Origin: JAGZHZ01 sp965150505
GTDB taxonomy: Bacteria > Bacillota > Clostridia > Lachnospirales > Lachnospiraceae
Reading direction: 5' to 3'
Length of the DNA: 27,684 nt
NCBI GenBank assembly: GCA_965150505.1
Contig: CBCTVZ010000022.1
Span: 1 to 27,684 of the forward strand
In this document: positions 22,178-27,684 of the stretch, piece after piece
How positions within the stretch are numbered: position 1 is the stretch's first letter
How the letters are laid out: the number at the start of each line of letters is the position of its first letter
Notes under the pieces: generated by a model
What the model was told of the DNA's origin: nothing
The model's input: only the letters and a program-made list of their open reading frames with translations
The model's database searches: none
Made by a program: the position numbers and the translations under genes

Positions 22178-22771
22178 TTATTTAGAATACAACTCGACGA
22201 TCAGCATTTCATTTACTGGAACATCGATTACTTCTCTGGATGGCAGTTCTTTTACAGTTGCTTTTAAAGCTTCTGCGTCTGCTTCTACCCATTCTGGAAC
22301 AAGTCTTCCAGATGTTGCATCCAGAATATCTTTATATCTCTGAGAACCTTTGCATTTCTCTTTTACTTCGATCACATCTCCGGCCTTTACCAGGTAAGAT
22401 GGAATGTTTACCTGTTTTCCGTTTACTAAGATATGTTTGTGATCAACGATCTGTCTTGCTTCTTTTCTTGTTCTTGCAAAACCAGCTCTGAATACTACGT
22501 TGTCCAGTCTGGATTCCAGCATGATCATCAGGTTTTCACCTGTCATACCTGGCATTCTTTCAGCTTTTTCATAGTAGTTTCTGAAAGGTTTTTCCAGAAC
22601 ACCGTAGATAAATTTTGCTTTCTGTTTTTCTCTCAGCTGTAAACCGTACTCACTCATTTTACGGTTTGCTCTTTTTAATTCCCTGTTAGATTTTTTATCT
22701 ATTCCTAAATACATTGGCTCTAAACCAAGGGATCTACATCTTTTCAGTACAGGAACTCTGTTAATAGCCAT
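22178..22771 (-). CDS. rpsD: 30S ribosomal protein S4
   Basis: Primary 16S rRNA-binding protein of the small subunit, 197 residues. The S4 RNA-binding domain is at about 86-150 (MLESRLDNVVFRAGFARTRKEARQIVDHKHILVNGK). The N-terminus (MAINRVPVLKRCRSLGLEPM) has only one cysteine, so it is the zinc-free type. The ATG has AGGAGG upstream and is 19 nt after the rpsK stop. In some relatives S4 represses its own operon or gene; the structured spacer just after it is a candidate region but unproven. Confidence 0.97.
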   Translation of the reverse strand: MAINRVPVLKRCRSLGLEPMYLGIDKKSNRELKRANRKMSEYGLQLREKQKAKFIYGVLEKPFRNYYEKAERMPGMTGENLMIMLESRLDNVVFRAGFARTRKEARQIVDHKHILVNGKQVNIPSYLVKAGDVIEVKEKCKGSQRYKDILDATSGRLVPEWVEADAEALKATVKELPSREVIDVPVNEMLIVELYSK

Positions 22772-22790
22772 CTCGATCGATACCTCCTAA

Positions 22791-23186
22791 TTAGACTCTT
22801 CTGCGTTTTGGTGGGCGACATCCGTTGTGTGGTACTGGAGTTACGTCTGTAATACTTGTTACTTCAAGACCACATGCCTGAAGAGCACGGATTGCTGCTT
22901 CACGTCCTGATCCTGGACCTTTTACCATAACGTCTACTGTCTTAAGACCGTGAACTAACGCTGCTTTTGTTGCAGTTTCTGCTGCCATCTGAGCTGCATA
23001 AGGAGTAGATTTTCTTGAACCTCTAAATCCAAGACCACCAGCACTTGCCCATGATAAAGCATTTCCTTCTGCATCTGTCAATGTTACGATTGTATTATTA
23101 AAAGATGACTGAATATGTGCCTGTCCGCGTTCAACGTTTTTCTTAACACGCTTTTTTGTCACTTTTTTTGTAACTTTTTTAGCCAT
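22791..23186 (-). CDS. rpsK: 30S ribosomal protein S11
   Basis: Small-subunit protein S11, which lines the mRNA exit region of the 30S platform. It is 131 residues, full length. It has the basic start KKVTKKVTKKRVKKNVERGQ, the core AHIQSSFNNTIVTLTD, the motif GPGSGREAAIRALQACGLEV and the conserved tail PHNGCRPPKRRRV. It lies 35 nt after rpsM and 19 nt before rpsD in the alpha operon. Confidence 0.97.
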   Translation of the reverse strand: MAKKVTKKVTKKRVKKNVERGQAHIQSSFNNTIVTLTDAEGNALSWASAGGLGFRGSRKSTPYAAQMAAETATKAALVHGLKTVDVMVKGPGSGREAAIRALQACGLEVTSITDVTPVPHNGCRPPKRRRV

Positions 23187-23221
23187 TTCTAAACTAACCT
23201 ACTTTCTCAATTATTCAATGA

Positions 23222-23590
23222 TTATTTCTTCTTATTCGCTACTGTTCTCTTTGGACCTTTTCTTGTTCTGGCATTTGTCTTTGTCTTCTGTCCACGAACT
23301 GGAAGTCCTTTTCTATGACGGATTCCTCTATAGCATCCGATTTCCTGTAATCTCTTAATGTTAAGAGCGATTTCTCTTCTTAAATCACCTTCAACAGTGT
23401 GTTCTGCATCGATCACGTCACGGATTCTGGATACTTCTTCATCTGTCAGGTCTCTGACACGAGTATCAGGATTTACGTTTGCTTTCTCCAGAATTTTCGT
23501 TGCGCTTACTCTACCGATTCCGTAGATGTAAGTTAAACCAATCTCTACACGTTTTTCTCTTGGTAAGTCTACACCAGCAATACGAGCCAT
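23222..23590 (-). CDS. rpsM: 30S ribosomal protein S13
   Basis: Small-subunit head protein S13, which contacts 16S rRNA, P-site tRNA and L5 bridges. It is 122 residues: MARIAGVDLPREKRVEIGLT at the start, the helix-hairpin-helix region YIYGIGRVSATKILEKANV, IGCYRGIRHRKGLPVRGQ and a basic tail ending KKK. TGGAGG lies about 9 nt before the ATG. A 310-nt structured spacer separates it from rpmJ, where most Firmicutes have only a short gap. Confidence 0.97.
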   Translation of the reverse strand: MARIAGVDLPREKRVEIGLTYIYGIGRVSATKILEKANVNPDTRVRDLTDEEVSRIRDVIDAEHTVEGDLRREIALNIKRLQEIGCYRGIRHRKGLPVRGQKTKTNARTRKGPKRTVANKKK

Positions 23591-23900
23591 GTAATATTTC
23601 CTCCATTTTCTTCCAAGATTATGTTCTTACGCAGCCCACCGCCTTGCAGTGTCTGAAATGTCGTGCGCATCACCATAATCTATTTCATATTGTTCCTAAT
23701 TGAGGCATTCCTTTGAATGCCCAGCCGCAAAACTACGACCTTTCCGATACTACTTTTCTCGGTATTAAAAAGCAATATCCCAATGGGGTTTCCACTGTTT
23801 TATAAAATATCAGTACAAACAACACCTCCTGGTGGTTCATACTGCAGCCGCACAAAAAATTGTTCTGCGCATTCTAAAAAAGTGCGCAAAGGGACTTCAA
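23591..23900 (-). other. 310-nt structured spacer between rpmJ and rpsM
   Basis: No gene is convincing here. The transcript can form four hairpins in order. TGCGCA pairs with TGCGCA (23866-23888), followed 6 nt later by TTTTTT. CAGTATGAAC pairs with GTTTGTACTG plus an inner CACC/GGTG (23811-23844), which encloses AGGAGGTG. GGCATTC pairs with GAATGCC (23704-23721). CACTGC pairs with GCGGTG (23637-23651). The first could be a weak attenuator. The set suggests a regulatory or processed RNA segment within the alpha operon. Confidence 0.5.
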
Positions 23901-24014
23901 TCAACCCTGTCTCTGTTTGTGTTTAGGATTTTCACAGATAACTCTGATGCTTCCTTTTCTTTTAATGATTTTGCATTTTTCGCAAATAGGTTTTACTGAT
24001 GATCTAACCTTCAT
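23901..24014 (-). CDS. rpmJ: 50S ribosomal protein L36
   Basis: The smallest large-subunit protein, 37 residues (MKVRSSVKPICEKCKIIKRK, then GSIRVICENPKHKQRQG). The C-C-C-H zinc ligands are present (CEKC, C and H), so this is the zinc-binding form. The ATG at 24014 has AAGGAGG about 9 nt upstream. A much longer open frame upstream is chance: L36 always begins MKVR. It is the first gene after the promoter at 24111-24139 and is followed by the long structured spacer. Confidence 0.97.
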   Translation of the reverse strand: MKVRSSVKPICEKCKIIKRKGSIRVICENPKHKQRQG

Positions 24015-24071
24015 TTGGTTAATCCTCCTTTCACAGCTATCGAATCCGTCCTTTTTTATTCCGGACAATCT

Positions 24072-24089
24072 GGCGTTATGAATAACGCC
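24072..24089 (-). promoter_or_regulatory. hairpin in the rpmJ 5' leader
   Basis: GGCGTTA-TTCA-TAACGCC, a 7-bp perfect stem, lies about 15 nt after the predicted transcription start. It may stabilise the 5' end of the message or act as a protein-binding site; no match to a named leader was made. Confidence 0.5.
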
Positions 24090-24110
24090 TCCACAAAAAG
24101 TTCGCTTCAA

Positions 24111-24146
24111 ATTATACCACTTGCTCTCAAAAAAAGCAAGTGGTAT
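24111..24146 (-). promoter_or_regulatory. rpmJ promoter embedded in a 12-bp inverted repeat
   Basis: Minus-strand TTGCTT (24139-24134), 17 nt, TATAAT (24116-24111). Perfect inverted arms ATACCACTTGCT and AGCAAGTGGTAT (24135-24146 and 24114-24125, 9-nt gap) cover the -35, the spacer and part of the -10. No T tract follows the second arm, so it is not a normal terminator. It may be an operator. Confidence 0.6.
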
Positions 24147-24195
24147 TTTGCCAAAAATTATTGATTTTTCGCCTTTTTCTGCGATTCTGTCTATT

Positions 24196-24414
24196 TTACT
24201 TATCTCTCCATGTAATTCTGCCTTTTGACAGATCATAAGGAGAAAGTTCAATTTTTACCTTATCTCCTGGAAGAATTCTGATAAAATTCATTCTCAGTTT
24301 TCCACTGATATGTGCAAGCACGACATGCTTATTTTCTAACTCCACGCGAAACATTGCATTTGGCAGTTTTTCCAGCACTGTTCCTTCTACTTCAATAACA
24401 TCTGCTCTTGACAT
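24196..24414 (-). CDS. infA: translation initiation factor IF-1
   Basis: IF-1 binds the ribosomal A site during initiation. It is 72 residues, exactly the family length, an OB fold: MSRADVIEVEGTVLEKLPNA, FRVELENKHVVLAHISGKLR, then ILPGDKVKIELSPYDLSKGR. AGGAGG lies about 6 nt before the ATG. It sits between the KOW gene and rpmJ in the standard order; 181 nt carrying the hairpin promoter separate it from rpmJ. Confidence 0.97.
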   Translation of the reverse strand: MSRADVIEVEGTVLEKLPNAMFRVELENKHVVLAHISGKLRMNFIRILPGDKVKIELSPYDLSKGRITWRDK

Positions 24415-24439
24415 TTGATTTTAAACCTCCTGAAATTTT

Positions 24440-24721
24440 TCATTTTTCTTTTGCAGCTTCTCTTTCTTTCCGATAACATTTCAGCATATATTTAATCTGC
24501 TCATCTGTAACTTTCTGATCCTGAGATATCTGATCATCCTCTGGGATCTTTTTAATGATCTGTATATGCTTTTTGTTTTTCTTCTTTGGCTTTGCAAGCG
24601 GTCTGAGTTCCCCGTCTGTCAAAAAAACGGTATCTTCCTCTTCTTTCCAGACAACGTAAACTGTTCCCCTATCATGCCCTGCCATTGAGACAGCTAACAT
24701 TCCTCTTTTCTCACATTCCAT
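24440..24721 (-). CDS. KOW-domain RNA-binding protein
   Basis: A 93-residue basic protein. The N-terminal part resembles a KOW domain (AVSMAGHDRGTVYVVWKEEE, then LTDGELRPLAKPKKKNKKH), like the L14e/L27e-type proteins (COG2163) encoded between map and infA in many clostridia. The C-terminal half is charged (TDEQIKYMLKCYRKEREA). It is probably a ribosome- or RNA-associated accessory factor; the exact role is unknown. GAGGA lies about 6 nt before the chosen ATG. A later in-frame ATG (MLAVSMAG) has a site that is too close. Confidence 0.85.
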   Translation of the reverse strand: MECEKRGMLAVSMAGHDRGTVYVVWKEEEDTVFLTDGELRPLAKPKKKNKKHIQIIKKIPEDDQISQDQKVTDEQIKYMLKCYRKEREAAKEK

Positions 24722-24782
24722 TCTGATTCCTCGCTCTGTTTTTTCAAGCGGTCACACCGCCCTTCAGACTAGCAGCCTGTTT

Positions 24783-25544
24783 CTATCTTTCTGTCTGTAA
24801 AGTCAGTATTTCCGGCTCCCCTTCTGTGATCAAAACAGTATTTTCATAATGTGCCGATAAAGATCCATCCTCTGTCACAACGGTCCAATCATCATCCAGC
24901 CATGCCACATCTGGTCTTCCTGCATTGATCATAGGCTCAATCGCAAGCGTCATTCCTGGCATCAGCTTGATTCCCTTTCTTCTCTGTGGAAAGTTTGGAA
25001 TCTGCGGATCTTCATGCAAATGTGTCCCGATTCCGTGACCGACAAGGTCTTCGACAACACCATATCCGAAGGAATGGGCATATTCCCAGATTGCTCTTGA
25101 GATATCAAACAGATAACATCCCGCTTTTGCAAACTTAATTCCTTCAAAGAAACTCTGGCGTGTCACATCAATCAGTTTTTGTGCTTCCGGTGAAATCTTA
25201 CCTACAGCATGGGTTCTGGCTGCGTCAGAATGATAGCCTTTATAAATAAGACCGGCATCGAGACTGACAATATCGCCTTCCTGCAAAATACGATGTTTTG
25301 AAGGAATCCCATGTACCACTTCATCATTGACAGACACACAGATGGAAGCAGGATAGCCATTATAATTTAAAAAATTCGGTACGCACCCCATGCTGCGGAT
25401 CAGCTGTTCTCCCAAACGATCAATTTCTTTTGTGGAGATTCCCGGTTTGATTGCTTTCTCCAGTTCTTTATGAACAATCTCAAGCAATCTTCCAGATTCT
25501 CTCATCAATTCAATTTCTTTTGCAGACTTTATTGTTACTGACAT
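24783..25544 (-). CDS. map: methionine aminopeptidase, type I
   Basis: Removes the initiator methionine from new proteins; cytoplasmic, two-metal enzyme. It is 253 residues. The five metal ligands are in place: D96 and D107 (SLDAGLIYKGYHSDAARTH), H170 (GHGIGTHLHEDP), E203 (AIEPMIN) and E234 (HYENTVLIT). H79 and H177 complete the active site. There is no N-terminal zinc-finger extension. It lies 5 nt after the adk stop, so the two are co-transcribed, as is usual in the spc operon tail. Confidence 0.97.
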   Translation of the reverse strand: MSVTIKSAKEIELMRESGRLLEIVHKELEKAIKPGISTKEIDRLGEQLIRSMGCVPNFLNYNGYPASICVSVNDEVVHGIPSKHRILQEGDIVSLDAGLIYKGYHSDAARTHAVGKISPEAQKLIDVTRQSFFEGIKFAKAGCYLFDISRAIWEYAHSFGYGVVEDLVGHGIGTHLHEDPQIPNFPQRRKGIKLMPGMTLAIEPMINAGRPDVAWLDDDWTVVTEDGSLSAHYENTVLITEGEPEILTLQTER

Positions 25545-25549
25545 ATCAT

Positions 25550-26194
25550 TTACGCTCCTAAGATATCAACGATTGCAGCAAAAACGTCTTCCATATCAAC
25601 TGTACCATCTACCTCTTTCAGCACGCCGGATTTGCTGTAATAATCAATCAGTGGCTGTGTCTGATCATGGTATACTGTCAGACGTTTCTGTACTGTTTCA
25701 GGCTTGTCATCATCACGCAGAATCAGTTTCTCACCGCAAGCATCGCATACGCCTTCTACTTTTGTTGGGTTGTATACGATATGGTAAGTAGCTCCGCATC
25801 CTACACATGCTCTTCTTCCGCCCATACGGTTAATGATGTTCTCATCTGGAACTTCTACATTTACTGCATAATCAATTTTGTCGCCTAATTTTTCCAGCGC
25901 TGCATCAAGGCTTTCTGCCTGAGGAATTGTTCTTGGGAAACCATCCAGAACGTATCCATTTTTGCAGTCTTCCTGCTGAACTCTGTCAACTACAAGATCT
26001 ACAACCAGTTCATCTGGAACAAGCAAACCCTGATCCATGTAAGTCTTCGCTTTCTTTCCAAGCTCTGTTCCGTTTTTAATGTTAGCGCGGAAAATATCAC
26101 CTGTTGAGATGTGTGGAATCTCATATTTTGCAGCAATTTTCTTTGCCTGTGTTCCTTTTCCTGCTCCTGGTGCTCCTAACATAATAATTTTCAT
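25550..26194 (-). CDS. adk: adenylate kinase
   Basis: Interconverts ATP + AMP and 2 ADP, the cell's energy-charge enzyme. The start is the ATG at 26194 (MKIIMLGAPGAGKGTQAKKI), giving 214 residues, the usual long form; GGGGG lies about 8 nt upstream. The P-loop is at 7-15, DGFPRT at 84-89, and the LID carries the zinc-type cysteines C130, C133, C150 and C153 typical of Gram-positive enzymes. It has its own promoter after the secY terminator and starts the adk-map-KOW-infA run. Confidence 0.97.
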   Translation of the reverse strand: MKIIMLGAPGAGKGTQAKKIAAKYEIPHISTGDIFRANIKNGTELGKKAKTYMDQGLLVPDELVVDLVVDRVQQEDCKNGYVLDGFPRTIPQAESLDAALEKLGDKIDYAVNVEVPDENIINRMGGRRACVGCGATYHIVYNPTKVEGVCDACGEKLILRDDDKPETVQKRLTVYHDQTQPLIDYYSKSGVLKEVDGTVDMEDVFAAIVDILGA

Positions 26195-26270
26195 AATGAT
26201 TACCCCCGTTTCTGAAAGTACTTTTTTTACAGTCAGCGTTCTGGCCGCCGCTGTTTTACTCTTCCTTTTC

Positions 26271-26299
26271 ATTCTATTACAGAATGTGTGTATTATCAA
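26271..26299 (-). promoter_or_regulatory. sigma-A promoter for adk
   Basis: Minus-strand TTGATA (26299-26294), 17 nt, TAGAAT (26276-26271), about 75 nt before the adk ATG and after two hairpins downstream of secY. Confidence 0.65.
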
Positions 26300-26325
26300 T
26301 ATTATTTTAAGCAGAAATATAAACT

Positions 26326-26344
26326 ATCCTCCAGTTAGGAGGAT
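26326..26344 (-). other. small hairpin between secY terminator and adk promoter
   Basis: ATCCTCC-TAACT-GGAGGAT is a perfect 7-bp stem followed by AGTTTATATTT. It may be a second, weak terminator. Its GGAGG is not placed to start any ORF. Confidence 0.45.
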
Positions 26345-26367
26345 TATTTTTACCTGTAATTTTTCAT

Positions 26368-26413
26368 AAAAAAAGCCCACTGCCGTCTTTTACAGATGTC
26401 AGAAGGCTTTTTT
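26368..26413 (-). terminator. terminator after secY
   Basis: Minus-strand AAAAAAGCC and GGCTTTTTTT pair as the base of a hairpin with an inner CTG/CAG pair, ending in a T7 run. It lies about 100 nt past the secY stop, so the spc operon is at least partly cut here before adk. The secY-terminator stretch (26414-26509) shows no gene. Confidence 0.75.
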
Positions 26414-26509
26414 ATAAATTTGCCTATAATAATATTTTAGTGCACCCACACACCTATCACCTTCTGACTGTAGCCAATCAGATGATGACAAGCGTGATGA
26501 GTACACTGA

Positions 26510-27684
26510 TTAATTGCTTAAGAAGCCTTTGTAATTTCGTACAACCAACTGAGATTCAATCTGTTTTAATGTATCCAGAATTACGCCTACAATAATGATA
26601 ATTGAAGTTCCTCCAAAGGAAACAAACGCTCCAAATACACCGTTAAAGAAAATTGGAATCACAGCAACGATTGTCAGACCAACCGCTCCTATAAAAATGA
26701 TATAATTTAATAACTTCTCCAGATACTCCTGAGTAGGTTTTCCAGGACGAATACCAGGGATAAAGCCACCTTGTTTTTTCATATTATCTGCCACTTCAAT
26801 CGGATTAAATGTGATGGAAGTGTAGAAGTATGCAAAGAACATAATCATCGCGATGTAAACGATCAATCCGACAGAATAAATCGGATTATCCGGATCACAC
26901 CAATTTTGCTGGCTGCACATACCAAGAAGTGTAGCCCCTATTCCTGTTCCTCCTTTATATCCTGCAAAACTTGCAATCATATTTGGCATGGATAAAATGG
27001 AAGATGCAAAGATAACTGGAATAACACCTGCTGTGTTGATCTTCAGAGGAATATGTGTAGACTGTCCGCCTACCATTTTTCTTCCCTGCATTTTCTTTGC
27101 ATACTGTACAGGAATTCTTCTCTGAGCGTCATTTAATAAAATGACAAGAACAACTGTTGCAAGAATAACAGCAAAAATGATGACTCCTGCCAGCATACTC
27201 TTTGCGATTGTTTTGCCCTTCATGAATGTGTCATAAAGAGAAACAATATCTGACGGTATACGGGACAGAATATTGATTGTCAGGACGATAGAAATACCGT
27301 TTCCAACGCCATGCTCTGTGATACGTTCACCGATCCACATCAATACAGCAGAACCTGCTGTCAATGTCAGCACAACAATGGCTGCCGCTCCAACTACTTC
27401 AAACATATTGCTTGAATTCATAGCTGGAATCAATCCCTGACGACCAAATCCGATTGCCATTGCAAGAGATTCTACAACTGCAAGTCCAATCGTCACATAA
27501 CGTGTGATTGCCGTTATTTTCTTTCTTCCGTCTTCTCCATCTTTCTGCATCTCTTCCAATTTTGGAATTGCGATGGTCAAAAGTTGGATGATGATGGAAG
27601 ATGTGATATATGGGCTGATATTCAGAGCGACTATTGACATTCTCTCGAATGATCCTCCCGTAAAAGCATCGAAGAAGTTAAACG
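26510..27684 (-). CDS. secY: preprotein translocase subunit SecY (5' end outside window)
   Basis: Central channel of the Sec translocon in the cytoplasmic membrane. The visible 390 residues run from FNFFDAFTGGSFERMSIVAL to the stop; the N-terminal part with the first helix lies beyond the window edge. An internal ATG at 27640 is not the start, because the frame stays open to the edge with conserved SecY sequence. Marks are NISPYITSSIIIQLL (plug and helix 2), GERITEHGVGNGIS, RRIPVQYAKKMQGRKM, PLKINTAGVIPVIFASS and FNPIEVADNMKKQGGFIPGIRPG. It is followed by a terminator rather than running straight into adk. Confidence 0.97.
   Translation of the reverse strand, partial: FNFFDAFTGGSFERMSIVALNISPYITSSIIIQLLTIAIPKLEEMQKDGEDGRKKITAITRYVTIGLAVVESLAMAIGFGRQGLIPAMNSSNMFEVVGAAAIVVLTLTAGSAVLMWIGERITEHGVGNGISIVLTINILSRIPSDIVSLYDTFMKGKTIAKSMLAGVIIFAVILATVVLVILLNDAQRRIPVQYAKKMQGRKMVGGQSTHIPLKINTAGVIPVIFASSILSMPNMIASFAGYKGGTGIGATLLGMCSQQNWCDPDNPIYSVGLIVYIAMIMFFAYFYTSITFNPIEVADNMKKQGGFIPGIRPGKPTQEYLEKLLNYIIFIGAVGLTIVAVIPIFFNGVFGAFVSFGGTSIIIIVGVILDTLKQIESQLVVRNYKGFLSN

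Noticed and set aside
23733..23840. 35-codon ORF (MNHQEVLFVLIFYKTVETPL...) in the rpmJ-rpsM spacer
   Set aside because: Its ATG has no ribosome site upstream and the only AGGAGG lies inside the ORF within a stable hairpin. More likely structured RNA than a gene.
24015..24251. Long open frame upstream of rpmJ
   Set aside because: It covers the promoter hairpin and overlaps infA. L36 starts at MKVR with its own ribosome site.

Overview
The window is a chromosomal segment of a low-to-moderate GC Firmicute. It is most likely a Lachnospiraceae-type anaerobe: it carries AdhE with Rex-type operators, a sigma factor paired with a DUF4179 anti-sigma, DUF3783 and DUF1292 proteins, a long form of ribosomal protein L17, and a KOW protein between map and infA. 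The genus cannot be fixed from this sequence alone. Almost everything is on the minus strand; only two genes (near 14.1 kb and 18.2 kb) are on the plus strand. No rRNA, tRNA, CRISPR array, prophage or intact transposase is visible.

Read in the direction of transcription (right to left), the right third is the end of the spc operon and the alpha operon: secY (5'-truncated by the window edge), adk, map, a KOW RNA-binding protein, infA, rpmJ, rpsM, rpsK, rpsD, rpoA, rplQ. A terminator and a new promoter separate secY from adk. Another promoter, buried in a 12-bp inverted repeat, lies before rpmJ. Three spacers (rpmJ-rpsM, rpsD-rpoA, rpoA-rplQ) are unusually long and rich in hairpins.

The left end (4.7 kb to 0.2 kb) holds ecfA1-ecfA2-ecfT (the shared energy-coupling module of ECF vitamin/metal importers), truA, and rplM-rpsI with its own consensus promoter and structured leader. 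In Bacillus-type genomes these genes directly follow rplQ. Here about 15.5 kb separates the two blocks (4733-20266), with order and orientation otherwise kept.

That interval carries a COG1313 radical SAM protein, an AraC-family regulator (+), galE, a DUF3783 / SEDS glycosyltransferase (FtsW/RodA-like) / DUF1292 cluster, a DUF4367-like membrane protein (+), topB, a cyclophilin, adhE, a sigma/anti-sigma pair and a GNAT acetyltransferase with an extra N-terminal domain. It looks like ordinary chromosomal genes moved or inserted there rather than one mobile element. Small insertion-sequence-like scars (IS200/IS605-like hairpins and ISL3-like ends) occur in and beside it.

The best leads are regulatory or non-coding: two Rex boxes bracketing the adhE promoter three helical turns apart, the structured rpmJ-rpsM spacer, the hairpin-embedded rpmJ promoter, a seven-copy 18-bp tandem array between convergent genes, and a possible 29-residue coupled leader protein before the DUF3783 gene. 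I see no convincing evidence of a wholly new defence or metabolic system.
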